Positions 48,463 through 57,590 of a stretch of 64,000 bases of DNA are shown here, piece by piece. Below the pieces are notes generated by a model, which was not told the origin of the DNA, ran no database searches, and was given only the letters and a program-made list of their open reading frames with translations. The stretch's first letter is position 1; every line of letters starts with the position of its first letter. The stretch is from contig NZ_WBWA01000001.1 of assembly GCF_008932295.1 (NCBI RefSeq), positions 186,001-250,000 on the forward strand, given 5' to 3'. Origin of the DNA: Brucella tritici (GTDB lineage Bacteria > Pseudomonadota > Alphaproteobacteria > Rhizobiales > Rhizobiaceae). The position numbers and the translations under genes were made by a program.

Positions 48463-48901
48463 GATAGCCTCCACATGAATTCCAGGGCCCCGCTCCTCCG
48501 TGCATCCTGGAACAGATGCGCCGCAATCGGAACTTATGATAGCGGCGTGTTATTAACTCCAATAATGATGTTATAAAGCTCGAAAGCTGTCAATCGGATG
48601 TTTTCGAAACACCGGTGAATTAGCACAATTTCATGCCGAATCCCGATCACGATATAGGGAAATCCACTACATAATTCGTTATCACTCGCACGATTCACAG
48701 TGCACTCTTTTCTTGCCCCACCCAACTGAACCGCAATCAGGGACGGAATTTTTTCCATTTATTTTCAATCATTTGAGTATAGTTTAGCTACCAACATGAA
48801 GTAATGGATTGAAGAGAATCGGAGCAGAAACCGCCTTTGGAGGCATAGCGAATTTCCCCACATTCACTCTTTGGTGAAAAAAAATTCGCTCTCTCGAAAA
48901 T

Positions 48902-48929
48902 TTTACAGACAAGGCGATAGCGTTATGTT
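48902..48929 (+). promoter_or_regulatory. Candidate eryA promoter in the 732-bp ery divergent region
   Basis: TTTACA (48902-48907), 16 bp, TATGTT (48924-48929), about 75 bp before the leader ATG. Overlapping it is GATAGCGTTATGTTATC (48916-48932), an imperfect inverted repeat that could bind EryD. The gap 48303-49034 is AT-rich at 48540-48960 and carries promoters of both directions. Apart from the two small frames at 48364 and 49010 I see no gene. Confidence 0.4.
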
Positions 48930-49009
48930 ATCTCCTGCATACGCCATTGCCCGACTTCATTATAAACGGGGCCGCGAGCGACGCATTTTCAGTCGCGGGA
49001 GGAATCCAA

Positions 49010-49042
49010 ATGTCAATGAAAGCACATATCCGCCATGCGTGA
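49010..49042 (+). CDS. Ten-codon leader overlapping the eryA start
   Basis: ATG at 49010 preceded by a very strong GGGAGG (7 nt away) opens a frame of ten codons (MSMKAHIRHA) ending at TGA 49040-49042. It overlaps the eryA ATG (49035) by 8 nt. eryA itself has no visible Shine-Dalgarno and its frame is closed by TGA at 49017 just upstream, so ribosomes probably load at the leader and re-initiate at eryA. Confidence 0.5.
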   Translation: MSMKAHIRHA

Positions 49043-50606
49043 GAAAGGTGACATCATCATCGGGATCGACGCGGGCACCTCCGTGCTCAAGGCAGTCGCT
49101 TTCGACCTCACCGGGCGCCAGATTGAATCTGCGGCTGTCCGCAACAAATACGATACCGGCGACCATGGTGCCGTCACGCAATCGCTTTCCCAAACGTGGC
49201 AGGATTGCGCGCGCGCATTGCGCGACCTTGGTGCGAAAATGCCGGGCCTTGCCGAACGCACTGCGGCAATAGCCGTAACCGGTCAGGGCGACGGAACCTG
49301 GCTCGTCGGTCGCGACAACCAGCCGGTTGGCGATGCCTGGCTGTGGCTTGATGCCCGCGCGGCAACGACCGTCACGCGGCTTGCCGCTGGCCCCATGAAC
49401 CGCGCGCGCTTTGAAGCGACCGGCACCGGGCTGAACACCTGCCAGCAGGGCTCGCAGATGGCGCATATGGACGCTATCGCGCCCGAGCTTCTGGACAATG
49501 CCGAAGTCGCGCTCCACTGCAAGGACTGGCTCTATCTCAATCTCACCGGCATTCGCGCCACCGACCCCTCGGAAGCAAGCTTCACCTTCGGCAATTTCCG
49601 CAATCGCCAGTATGACGATGTCGTCATCGACGCGCTCGGCCTGACGAAACGGCGTGGATTGTTGCCGGAAATCATCGACGGCACCGAAGTGCAGCATCCG
49701 CTTTCCCCCGAAGCGGCAGCAGCAACGGGCTTGCGGGCGGGAACGCCGGTGAGTCTTGCCTATGTCGATATGGCGATGACCGCACTCGGCGCAGGCGTTC
49801 GCGGCGGAACGGCAGGAGCCGGATGCTCGACCATCGGTTCCACAGGCGTGCACATGCGTGCCAAGCCGATTGCCGACATCCACCTGAACAAGGAAGGCAC
49901 CGGCTACGTCATCGCCCTGCCCATTCCCGGTATCGTTACGCAGGTGCAGACCAATATGGGCGCGACGATCAATATCGACTGGATATTGCAGGTCGCTGCC
50001 GATCTCATGTCGACGCCGGACAAGCCCGTTTCGCTCGGTGACCTTATTCCCCGTCTTGATGACTGGTTCAATGCCAGCCGTCCGGGCACGATCCTCTATC
50101 ATCCGTATATTTCGGAAGCCGGCGAACGCGGCCCCTTCGTCAATGCCTATGCCCGGGCCGGTTTCGTCGGCCTTTCCAGTCGCGACCGTTTCCCGGAAAT
50201 GGTGCGCTCGGTTGTCGAGGGCCTCGGCATGGCGACGCGCGATTGCTACACGGCCATGGGTGAAATGCCCGCCGAATTGCGCATTACCGGCGGTGCCGCA
50301 CGCTCAAAGGCTTTGCGCAGCACCCTTGCCGCAGCAGTGAATGCGCCGGTGCGCGTTTCCTCGCGTGAAGAGGCGGGAGCCGCAGGTGCTGCCATGATGG
50401 CTGCGGTAGCCATCGGCGCTTATCCGAGCATGGATGCATGTATTGCTGAATGGGTCGAGCCGCTGCTTGGCCCTTGCGAGGCCCCGGATGGTCCGCGCGC
50501 ACAGCACTATGAAGAACTCTTCGTTGCCTATCAGGAAGCCCGGCTGGCACTGACGCCGGTCTGGGACAAGCTGGCTTCTGATAGAGCATTTCCAGCAAAA
50601 GCGTGA
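49035..50606 (+). CDS. eryA: EryA, erythritol kinase
   Basis: 523-residue FGGY kinase. IIGIDAGTSVLKAVAFDL phosphate motif, VTGQGDGTWLVG substrate region, and adenosine motif RITGGAARSKALRS. Phosphorylates erythritol to L-erythritol 4-phosphate in the cytosol. First enzyme of eryABCD. Its start depends on a leader frame. Odd feature: the last seven codons and the stop lie inside palindromic repeat copy C, so the C-terminal tail (RAFPAKA) is repeat-derived. Brucella strain S19 lacks eryC/eryD; here the whole set is intact. Confidence 0.95.
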   Translation: MREKGDIIIGIDAGTSVLKAVAFDLTGRQIESAAVRNKYDTGDHGAVTQSLSQTWQDCARALRDLGAKMPGLAERTAAIAVTGQGDGTWLVGRDNQPVGDAWLWLDARAATTVTRLAAGPMNRARFEATGTGLNTCQQGSQMAHMDAIAPELLDNAEVALHCKDWLYLNLTGIRATDPSEASFTFGNFRNRQYDDVVIDALGLTKRRGLLPEIIDGTEVQHPLSPEAAAATGLRAGTPVSLAYVDMAMTALGAGVRGGTAGAGCSTIGSTGVHMRAKPIADIHLNKEGTGYVIALPIPGIVTQVQTNMGATINIDWILQVAADLMSTPDKPVSLGDLIPRLDDWFNASRPGTILYHPYISEAGERGPFVNAYARAGFVGLSSRDRFPEMVRSVVEGLGMATRDCYTAMGEMPAELRITGGAARSKALRSTLAAAVNAPVRVSSREEAGAAGAAMMAAVAIGAYPSMDACIAEWVEPLLGPCEAPDGPRAQHYEELFVAYQEARLALTPVWDKLASDRAFPAKA

Positions 50607-50629
50607 AACGGTTTTGCGTTCGGAAATGC
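50586..50629. repeat. Dispersed palindromic repeat, copy C (overlaps eryA 3' end)
   Basis: Arms GCATTTC (50586-50592) and GAAATGC (50623-50629) around core GCAAAAGCGTGAAACGGTTT. Shares the AAA-n-GTGAAACGGTTTT core with copy B. The eryA stop (50604-50606) is inside it. Confidence 0.75.
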
Positions 50630-50710
50630 GGTGAACAAAACGAATAAGGCCGGACCTCCCTTCCGGCACATATAGACTGTGGGATGCGATTGCATCCGAA
50701 GGAGCATGAA

Positions 50711-52219
50711 ATGGCTGAACCGGAAACCTGCGATCTCTTTGTCATCGGCGGCGGTATCAACGGCGCGGGCGTGGCCCGTGACGCCGCCGGGCGCGGCCTC
50801 AAGGTGGTGCTTGCGGAAAAAGACGATCTGGCGCAGGGAACTTCGTCACGCTCCGGCAAGCTGGTGCATGGCGGCCTGCGTTATCTCGAATATTATGAAT
50901 TCCGCCTTGTGCGCGAAGCGCTGATCGAGCGCGAAGTGCTGATGAACGCCGCTCCCCATATCATCTGGCCGATGCGTTTCGTGCTGCCGCACAGCCCGCA
51001 GGACCGTCCGGCCTGGCTGGTGCGGCTTGGCCTGTTTCTCTATGACCACCTCGGCGGTCGCAAGAAGCTTCCCGGCACGCGCACGCTCGACCTGCGGCGC
51101 GATCCGGAAGGCACGCCGATCCTCGACCAGTACACCAAGGGCTTCGAATATTCCGACTGCTGGGTTGATGATGCGCGTCTCGTTGCGCTCAATGCCGTAG
51201 GCGCTGCTGAAAAAGGCGCGACCATTCTGACCCGCACGCCTGTCGTCTCCGCACGCCGCGAAAAAGGCGGCTGGATCGTGGAAACAAAGAACCGCGACAC
51301 CGGCGAAACCCGCACATTCCGCGCGCGCTGCATCGTCAACTGCGCCGGACCATGGGTTACGGATGTCATTCACAATGTCGCTGGCTCCAACTCGTCGCGC
51401 AATGTGCGTCTCGTCAAGGGCAGCCACATCATCGTTCCGAAATTCTGGTCGGGCGCAAATGCCTATCTCGTCCAGAACCACGACAAGCGCGTTATCTTCA
51501 TCAATCCTTATGAGGGCGACAAGGCGCTGATCGGCACCACCGACATCGCCTATGAAGGCCGTGCCGAAGACGTTGCAGCGGATGAGAAGGAAATCGAATA
51601 TCTGCTGACTGCGGTGAACCGCTATTTCAAGGAAAAGCTCAGGCGCGAAGACGTGCTGCATTCCTTCTCCGGTGTTCGCCCGCTGTTCGACGATGGCAAG
51701 GGCAACCCTTCCGCCGTCACCCGCGATTATGTCTTCGACCTCGACGAAACCAACGACGCGCCGCTGCTCAACGTCTTTGGCGGCAAGATCACCACGTTCC
51801 GCGAGCTGGCGGAGCGCGGCATGCATCGCCTCAAGCACATCTTCCCGAAAATGGGCGGCGACTGGACGCATGGCGCACCGCTTCCGGGCGGCGAAATCGC
51901 CAATGCCGATTATGAAACCTTCGCCAATAGTTTGCGCGACACCTATCCGTGGATGCCGCGCGCGCTCGTCCAGCATTACGGTCGTCTCTACGGCGCGCGC
52001 ACGAAAGACGTTGTTGCAGGCGCACAGAATCTCGAAGGGCTTGGCCGTCATTTCGGCGGCAATTTCCATGAGGCGGAGGTGCGTTATCTGGTGGCAAAGG
52101 AATGGGCGAAGACGGCGGAAGACATTCTCTATCGCCGCACCAAGCACTATCTGCACCTGACCGAAGCCGAACGCGCCGCCTTTGTGGAATGGTTCGACAA
52201 CGCCAATCTAGTTGCTTGA
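50711..52219 (+). CDS. eryB: EryB, erythritol-4-phosphate dehydrogenase
   Basis: 502-residue FAD dehydrogenase of the GlpD family. FAD motif FVIGGGINGAGVARDAAGR, then TSSRSGKLVHGGLRYLE and SGVRPLF. Oxidises L-erythritol 4-phosphate to L-3-tetrulose 4-phosphate, passing electrons to the quinone pool at the inner membrane. ATG at 50711 has AAGGAG 7 nt upstream and fits the conserved N-terminus; a 9-codon extension is unlikely. 7 bp before eryC. Confidence 0.95.
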   Translation: MAEPETCDLFVIGGGINGAGVARDAAGRGLKVVLAEKDDLAQGTSSRSGKLVHGGLRYLEYYEFRLVREALIEREVLMNAAPHIIWPMRFVLPHSPQDRPAWLVRLGLFLYDHLGGRKKLPGTRTLDLRRDPEGTPILDQYTKGFEYSDCWVDDARLVALNAVGAAEKGATILTRTPVVSARREKGGWIVETKNRDTGETRTFRARCIVNCAGPWVTDVIHNVAGSNSSRNVRLVKGSHIIVPKFWSGANAYLVQNHDKRVIFINPYEGDKALIGTTDIAYEGRAEDVAADEKEIEYLLTAVNRYFKEKLRREDVLHSFSGVRPLFDDGKGNPSAVTRDYVFDLDETNDAPLLNVFGGKITTFRELAERGMHRLKHIFPKMGGDWTHGAPLPGGEIANADYETFANSLRDTYPWMPRALVQHYGRLYGARTKDVVAGAQNLEGLGRHFGGNFHEAEVRYLVAKEWAKTAEDILYRRTKHYLHLTEAERAAFVEWFDNANLVA

Positions 52220-52226
52220 GGACGAT

Positions 52227-53159
52227 ATGGCCCTTACGCTTTCGCTCAACACCAATCCGCTGGTCAACCGCTTTGCCGAACCGGACGACCTGATCGAAAC
52301 AGTTGCGCGCGATCTCCGCCTGCGTGACCTCCAGCTCACACACGAGTTCATCAATCCAAGCTGGCAGGCTTCAACCATCCGCCGTCTCACCCGCGATATG
52401 GACAAGGCCTTGCAGCGCACCGGTGTCCGCGTCACTTCGGGCATGACCGGCCCCTATGGCCGCCTCAACCATTTCGGCCATCCGGATGCAGAAGTGCGCC
52501 GCTACTATATCGACTGGTTCAAGACCTTTGCCGACATTATCGGCGATCTTGGCGGCAAGTCGGTCGGCACGCAATTTGCAATCTTCACCTATAAGGATTT
52601 CGATGACGCTACGCGCCGCGAAGAGCTTATCAAGATCGCCATCGACTGCTGGGCGGAAGTCGCCGAACATGCGAGCCGTGCCGGTCTCGACTATGTGTTC
52701 TGGGAACCGATGAGCATCGGGCGTGAATTTGGCGAGACGATTGCCGAATGCATGAAGCTTCAGGATCGCCTGACCGCCGCCGACATGGCAATTCCGATGT
52801 GGATGATGGCCGATATCGACCATGGCGATGTGACATCCGCCAATCCGGACGATTTCGATCCCTACGCCTGGGCGCGTGCAGTGCCGAAAGTCTCGCCGAT
52901 CATTCACATCAAGCAGAGCCTGATGGACAAGGGTGGGCATCGTCCGTTCACCGCCGCGTTCAATGCCAAGGGTCGCATTCACCCCGAACCGCTTCTGAAA
53001 GCCTTTGCCGAAGGCGGCGCGGTGGACAATGAAATCTGCCTCGAACTGTCGTTCAAGGAACGCGAGCCAAACGACCGTGAAGTCATTCCGCAGATTGCGG
53101 AAAGTGTGGCTTTCTGGGCTCCGCACATTGACACCGGCGCTAACGACTTGAAGATATAG
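52227..53159 (+). CDS. eryC: EryC, L-3-tetrulose-4-phosphate racemase (xylose isomerase-like TIM barrel)
   Basis: 310-residue xylose-isomerase superfamily barrel with metal/catalytic residues in FWEPMSIGREFGE, ADIDHGDV, HIKQS and ICLELSFKE. In Brucella it interconverts L- and D-3-tetrulose 4-phosphate; older work called it a dehydrogenase, which the fold contradicts. ATG at 52227 follows GAGGA; 7 bp after eryB. Confidence 0.94.
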   Translation: MALTLSLNTNPLVNRFAEPDDLIETVARDLRLRDLQLTHEFINPSWQASTIRRLTRDMDKALQRTGVRVTSGMTGPYGRLNHFGHPDAEVRRYYIDWFKTFADIIGDLGGKSVGTQFAIFTYKDFDDATRREELIKIAIDCWAEVAEHASRAGLDYVFWEPMSIGREFGETIAECMKLQDRLTAADMAIPMWMMADIDHGDVTSANPDDFDPYAWARAVPKVSPIIHIKQSLMDKGGHRPFTAAFNAKGRIHPEPLLKAFAEGGAVDNEICLELSFKEREPNDREVIPQIAESVAFWAPHIDTGANDLKI

Positions 53160-53186
53160 ACAATTTAAGGAACCGGATCGCTTTCA

Positions 53187-54137
53187 ATGGCAGATACTGA
53201 CGATTCATTGGCGCTGCGCGCCGCATGGCTTCACTTCGTGGCGGGCATGACCCAGTCAGCCGTTGCGAAGCGCCTTGGTCTGCCCTCCGTGAAAGCGCAT
53301 CGCCTTATTGCCAAAGCCGTCGCGGACGGTGCGGTGAAGGTCAGTATCGACGGTGATATCACCGAATGTATTGACCTCGAAAACCGCCTCGCCGATATGT
53401 ACGGCCTCGATTATTGCGAAGTTGCGCCTGACATTGGCGAGGAAGGCCTGCCGCTCATGGCGCTTGGCCATGCGGGTGCGGATTTTCTGCGGCGCGAGAT
53501 CGAGCATGGCGACCATGAAGTCATCGGCATCGGTCATGGCCGCACGCTTTCGGCTGCAGTCAACTATATGCCGCGCGTCGTTGCCAATGACCTGCGCTTC
53601 GTGTCGCTGCTCGGCGGCCTGACGCGCAATTTCGCCGCCAACCCGCATGATGTGATGCACCGCATCGCCGAAAAGACCGGTATGCCTGCTTATGTGATGC
53701 CGGTGCCCTTCTTCGCCAACACGGCAGAAGACCGCGAAGTGCTGCTCGCACAGCGCGGCGTCACCACAGTTTTCGACATGGGTTGCCAGGCCGAACTGAA
53801 GATCGTCGGCATCGGCACAGTCGATGCGCAGGCGCAGCTTGTCACATCCGGCATGATAGAACTGGCTGAAGTGGAAGAGATCGCCAGCCTCGGCGGCGTT
53901 GGCGAAATGCTCGGCCATTTCTTTGACGCCAATGGCCAGCGCCTCGAAACAGCATTGACCGCCCGCACCATCGCCGCATCGGTCGAAAACGCGGATATGA
54001 GCCGAATCGTGGGCCTTGCCGGTGGAATTTCCAAGGCGGAGGCCATCCGCGCCGTGCTGAAAAGCGGTCGTCTTTACGGCCTCATCACCGATGAGCGCAC
54101 GGCAAAAGCGCTCGTTGAACAGCCGAACGGAAAATAA
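53187..54137 (+). CDS. eryD: EryD, SorC/DeoR-type regulator of the ery operon
   Basis: 316-residue SorC-family repressor: N-terminal helix-turn-helix (FVAGMTQSAVAKRLGLPSVK, about residues 18-37) and a large sugar-phosphate-sensing domain (GIGHGRTLSAAVNYMP, GIGTVDAQAQLVTSG, VGLAGGISKAEAIRAVL). In Brucella EryD represses the ery operon and erythritol relieves it. Fourth gene of eryABCD, 27 bp after eryC. Full length. Confidence 0.94.
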   Translation: MADTDDSLALRAAWLHFVAGMTQSAVAKRLGLPSVKAHRLIAKAVADGAVKVSIDGDITECIDLENRLADMYGLDYCEVAPDIGEEGLPLMALGHAGADFLRREIEHGDHEVIGIGHGRTLSAAVNYMPRVVANDLRFVSLLGGLTRNFAANPHDVMHRIAEKTGMPAYVMPVPFFANTAEDREVLLAQRGVTTVFDMGCQAELKIVGIGTVDAQAQLVTSGMIELAEVEEIASLGGVGEMLGHFFDANGQRLETALTARTIAASVENADMSRIVGLAGGISKAEAIRAVLKSGRLYGLITDERTAKALVEQPNGK

Positions 54138-54208
54138 CATAATAACATTTTTACAATAGATTTTTTTGTGATTTTGTGATCTAACTTCACGCGATAAATG
54201 TTCCGCCA

Positions 54209-54997
54209 ATGAGATCGGACGAAAGCGTGAAGCGCGACGACAGAAGACAGGCAATCATAAACCTTCTGATCGAAAATCAGGCCGTCGATCTCGACGATCT
54301 GGCGGATCGGTTTGCTGTTTCCAAAATGACGATCCATCGCGATCTGGATTCGCTGGAACATACCGGCGTGCTGCGCAAGGTACGCGGCGGCGCGACGATC
54401 GATACCGGCACACAATTTGAAAGCGATTTCCGCTTCCGCGAACGGCAGGACGGCGAAGCGAAGCAGAAGATGGCGCGCGCCGCGCTCGAGCTTGTTGAAC
54501 CCGGCATGACGGTGATGATTAATGACGGCTCCATGGCGGCTGTCCTTGGCGGCATGCTTCTGGAAAAGCGCCCGCTGACAGTCATCACCAACAATGCCGT
54601 CATCATCGATGAACTGAAGGGCGAGAACGGGATCAATCTGATTGCGCTCGGCGGAACCTATTCAGCCAAGTTCAATGCGTTTTTCGGCATCCTGACGGAA
54701 GGGGCCCTGTCGCATCTGAGCGCCGACATCGCCTTCATTTCCTCGCCTGCAGTCAATGGCAAGCTCGTCTATCACATGGATGAGAATGTTGTTCGCACCA
54801 AGCGCGCCATGACGGCATCCGCCGCCCGCACCTGCCTTCTGGTCAATCACCAGCGGTTCGGACGCCCTGCCCTGCATGTGATGGCTGATCTTTCCGATTT
54901 CGACGCGATCATAACCGATGCCTCCCCCGACGCGACTGTACTGGCCGATCTTGAACAGGCTGGCATTGCACTGACCATCGCTGACGACTGCGCATAA
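54209..54997 (+). CDS. eryR: EryR, DeoR-family regulator
   Basis: 262-residue DeoR protein: winged helix in residues about 8-60 (DLADRFAVSKMTIHRDLDSL), effector domain with NDGSMAAVLGGML and VITNNAVIIDEL. Sits between eryD and eryH, as in Brucella and Rhizobium ery loci, where it is thought to control the distal isomerase genes. The AT-rich 71-bp gap before it may carry its own promoter. The first ATG (54209) has no good ribosome site. Confidence 0.9.
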   Translation: MRSDESVKRDDRRQAIINLLIENQAVDLDDLADRFAVSKMTIHRDLDSLEHTGVLRKVRGGATIDTGTQFESDFRFRERQDGEAKQKMARAALELVEPGMTVMINDGSMAAVLGGMLLEKRPLTVITNNAVIIDELKGENGINLIALGGTYSAKFNAFFGILTEGALSHLSADIAFISSPAVNGKLVYHMDENVVRTKRAMTASAARTCLLVNHQRFGRPALHVMADLSDFDAIITDASPDATVLADLEQAGIALTIADDCA

Positions 54998-55013
54998 ACC
55001 TAGAGGACGAAAA

Positions 55014-55784
55014 TTGAGCATGACCAAGTTCTGGATTGGCACAAGCTGGAAGATGAACAAGACGCTGGCCGAGGCCCGCGTTTTCGCCGAAGCCTTGAAA
55101 GCTGCCGATGCAAGCCGCTCGACCGACATTCAGCGTTTCGTCATCCCGCCATTTACCGCCGTGCGCGAAGTGAAGGAAATCCTGTCCGGCACGTCCGTCA
55201 AGGTCGGCGCACAGAACATGCATTGGGCCGATCAGGGAGCATGGACCGGCGAGATTTCGCCGCTGATGCTCAAGGACTGCAATCTCGATATCGTCGAGCT
55301 CGGTCATTCCGAGCGCCGTGAACATTTCGGTGAAACCAACGAAACGGTCGGCCTCAAGGTCGAGGCCGCTGTGCGCCACGGCCTGATCCCGCTCATCTGC
55401 ATCGGTGAGACGCTGGAAGACCGCGAAAGCGGACGCGCAGCGGAAGTGCTTGAGGAAGAAGTGCGGGGCGCATTGTCCAAGCTTTCCGACGATCAGAAGC
55501 AGGCGGAAATCCTGTTTGCCTATGAGCCGGTCTGGGCCATCGGCGAAAATGGTATCCCCGCATCAGCGGATTATGCCGATGCGCGCCAGGCGGAAATCAT
55601 CGCGGTTGCAGAAAGCGTGCTCGGTCGTCGCGTGCCTTGCCTCTATGGCGGCTCGGTCAATCCGGGCAATTGCGAAGAACTGATTGCCTGCCCGCACATT
55701 GACGGGCTTTTCATCGGTCGCTCGGCATGGAACGTCGAAGGCTATCTCGACATTCTGGCCAAGTGCGCCGCCAAAATCCAGTAA
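55014..55784 (+). CDS. eryH: EryH (TpiA2), D-3-tetrulose-4-phosphate isomerase
   Basis: 256-residue triosephosphate-isomerase homologue with catalytic Lys (GTSWKMNKT), His ([13 protein letters not shown]) and Glu ([12 protein letters not shown]) and phosphate loop [10 protein letters not shown]. In Brucella it converts D-3-tetrulose 4-phosphate to D-erythrulose 4-phosphate and is not the main TIM. TTG at 55014 is the likely start (AGAGGA 7 nt upstream); ATG at 55020 is an alternative. Confidence 0.92.
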   Translation: MSMTKFWIGTSWKMNKTLAEARVFAEALKAADASRSTDIQRFVIPPFTAVREVKEILSGTSVKVGAQNMHWADQGAWTGEISPLMLKDCNLDIVELGHSERREHFGETNETVGLKVEAAVRHGLIPLICIGETLEDRESGRAAEVLEEEVRGALSKLSDDQKQAEILFAYEPVWAIGENGIPASADYADARQAEIIAVAESVLGRRVPCLYGGSVNPGNCEELIACPHIDGLFIGRSAWNVEGYLDILAKCAAKIQ

Positions 55785-55800
55785 ATCAAGGAGTACCACT

Positions 55801-56256
55801 ATGAAAGTAGCAGTAGCAGGCGACAGCGCCGGTGAGGGTCTGGCCAAGGTTCTGGCCGATCACCTCAAGGATCGCTTCGAGGTTTCGGAAATCTCGCGCA
55901 CAGACGCCGGCGCAGATACATTCTACGCCAACCTTTCCGACCGTGTGGCTTCCGCCGTTCTCGACGGCACCTATGACCGCGCCATCCTCGTTTGCGGCAC
56001 CGGCATCGGTGTGTGCATTGCAGCCAACAAGGTTCCCGGCATCCGCGCTGCGCTGACGCATGACACCTATTCGGCAGAGCGCGCAGCGCTTTCCAACAAT
56101 GCCCAGATCATCACCATGGGCGCCCGCGTCATCGGCTCGGAAGTGGCCAAGACCATTGCCGACGCCTTTCTCGCTGAGACCTTTGACGAAAATGGCCGTT
56201 CGGCTGGCAATGTCAACGCGATCAACGAAGTTGACGCGAAGTACAACAAGGGCTGA
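55801..56256 (+). CDS. eryI: EryI (RpiB-like), D-erythrose-4-phosphate isomerase
   Basis: 151-residue RpiB/LacAB-family isomerase. Catalytic Cys in [15 protein letters not shown], phosphate-binding His in [11 protein letters not shown], and the [14 protein letters not shown] segment. In Brucella it converts D-erythrulose 4-phosphate to D-erythrose 4-phosphate, feeding the pentose phosphate pathway. ATG at 55801 has AAGGAG 8 nt upstream; 16 bp after eryH. Last gene before the terminator. Confidence 0.94.
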   Translation: MKVAVAGDSAGEGLAKVLADHLKDRFEVSEISRTDAGADTFYANLSDRVASAVLDGTYDRAILVCGTGIGVCIAANKVPGIRAALTHDTYSAERAALSNNAQIITMGARVIGSEVAKTIADAFLAETFDENGRSAGNVNAINEVDAKYNKG

Positions 56257-56277
56257 TTATTCAGTCTCTTGAAAACA

Positions 56278-56308
56278 AAAAAAGCGGCCATCAGGCCGCT
56301 TTTCTTTT
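56278..56308 (+). terminator. Rho-independent terminator after eryI
   Basis: AAAGCGGCC / GGCCGCTTT stem (56281-56302), 4-nt loop, flanked by A-run and CTTTT; 25 bp beyond the eryI stop. The A/T flanks could let it work from both sides for the convergent fba operon. Confidence 0.9.
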
Positions 56309-56377
56309 GGCTTATAGCAGGGCGCTAAGATGCTAACGCATCACGCCCTGAAGATGCTCAATCGCCGCACGGGCTTA

Positions 56378-56400
56378 ACCAAGTCTCAGCGAGACTTGGT
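56378..56400 (-). terminator. Perfect 10-bp hairpin beyond fba
   Basis: ACCAAGTCTC / GAGACTTGGT with a 3-nt loop, 13 bp past the fba stop on the minus strand. Followed by TAAGCC, no U-tract, so terminator strength is uncertain. It lies between two convergent operons. Confidence 0.5.
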
Positions 56401-56413
56401 ATAATCGCAAAAC

Positions 56414-57478
56414 TTAGCTGAACTTCGGGTCCAGCGAACCATCGCGATAGCGCTTTGCCATTTCGGAAAGCGGGATCGGACGGATCGAGGCAGCATGACC
56501 GGCGGTGCCGAACTGCTCGAAACGCTCCTTGCAGAGCTTGGTCATGGCAGCCATTGCTGGCTTCAGGTACTTGCGCGGATCGAATTCGCTCGGATCTTCC
56601 TGCAGGACGCGGCGGATCTGGCCGGTCAGCGCCATGCGGTTGTCCGTGTCGATGTTGATCTTGCGCACGCCATGCTTGATGCCGCGCTGGATTTCCTCGA
56701 CCGGAACGCCCCAGGTCGGCTTCATCTTGCCGCCATACTTGTTGATGATTTCCTGCAACTCTTCCGGCACAGAAGACGAACCATGCATGACAAGATGCGT
56801 GTTAGGCAGCTTGCGATGGATTTCCTCGATCACATTCATGGCGAGGACGGAACCGTCCGGCTTGCGGCTGAACTTGTAGGCGCCATGCGACGTGCCCATG
56901 GCGATTGCCAGTGCATCGACCTTGGTTTCGCGCACGAATTTTACAGCTTCGTCCGGATCGGTCAGAAGCTGGTCATGCGACAGCACGCCTTCCGCGCCGT
57001 GGCCGTCTTCTGCATCGCCCATGCCGGTTTCGAGCGAACCCAGAACGCCGAGTTCCCCTTCCACCGAGATGCCGCCAAGATGCGACATCTCGCTGACCTG
57101 ACGCGTGACGGAAACATTGTAGTCCCAGTCGGCAGGCGTCTTGCCGTCAGCCTTGAGCGAGCCGTCCATCATGACGGAGGTGAAGCCCGCCTGGATGGCG
57201 GTCATGCAGGTGGCGGCTTCGTTGCCATGGTCCAGATGCACGCAGACCGGAATATGCGGATAGATTTCCGTCACCGCGTCCATCATGTGACGGAGCATGA
57301 TGTCGTTTGCGTAGGAACGCGCGCCGCGCGAAGCCTGCAGGATCACCGGCGCATCGGCGGCATCCGCCGCTTCCATGATGGCAAGCGCCTGTTCCATGTT
57401 GTTGATGTTGAATGCCGGGACGCCGTAACCCTGTTCAGCGGCGTGATCGAGCAATTGCCGCAGCGTAATGCGCGCCAT
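56414..57478 (-). CDS. fba: Class II fructose-1,6-bisphosphate aldolase (Calvin-cycle subtype)
   Basis: 354-residue class II aldolase of the CbbA-like subtype. Zinc ligands in [24 protein letters not shown] and [13 protein letters not shown]; catalytic Asp in HLDHG. Splits or forms fructose 1,6-bisphosphate (also sedoheptulose 1,7-bisphosphate from erythrose 4-phosphate and DHAP in this subtype). ATG at 57478 follows GGAGG. Downstream of fbp (112 bp) in tkt-fbp-fba. Confidence 0.94.
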   Translation of the reverse strand: MARITLRQLLDHAAEQGYGVPAFNINNMEQALAIMEAADAADAPVILQASRGARSYANDIMLRHMMDAVTEIYPHIPVCVHLDHGNEAATCMTAIQAGFTSVMMDGSLKADGKTPADWDYNVSVTRQVSEMSHLGGISVEGELGVLGSLETGMGDAEDGHGAEGVLSHDQLLTDPDEAVKFVRETKVDALAIAMGTSHGAYKFSRKPDGSVLAMNVIEEIHRKLPNTHLVMHGSSSVPEELQEIINKYGGKMKPTWGVPVEEIQRGIKHGVRKINIDTDNRMALTGQIRRVLQEDPSEFDPRKYLKPAMAAMTKLCKERFEQFGTAGHAASIRPIPLSEMAKRYRDGSLDPKFS

Positions 57479-57493
57479 TTCTAGCCTCCTAGA

Positions 57494-57537
57494 GCGCATC
57501 CCGAAAAATGTGAAACGGTTTTCGGAACAAGATGCGC
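57494..57537. repeat. Dispersed palindromic repeat, copy B
   Basis: Arms GCGCATC (57494-57500) and GATGCGC (57531-57537) around AAAAATGTGAAACGGTTTTC. Followed by GTAAAAACAAATGGATGGAGC as in copy A. It sits 15 nt upstream of the fba start codon. Confidence 0.75.
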
Positions 57538-57590
57538 GTAAAAACAAATGGATGGAGCATTTCCAATGCTCCAGACGATGTCAGATCAGG

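Noticed and set aside
48340-48576. 78-codon plus-strand frame in the ery divergent region
   Set aside because: No ribosome site and no protein-like composition; overlaps the better-supported minus-strand small frame.
41351-50606. Tandem duplication of the ery kinase
   Set aside because: The two FGGY kinases are too diverged and on opposite strands; this is not a recent duplication.
52227-54137. Possible Brucella S19-type deletion in eryC/eryD
   Set aside because: Both genes are full length with all motifs; no deletion.
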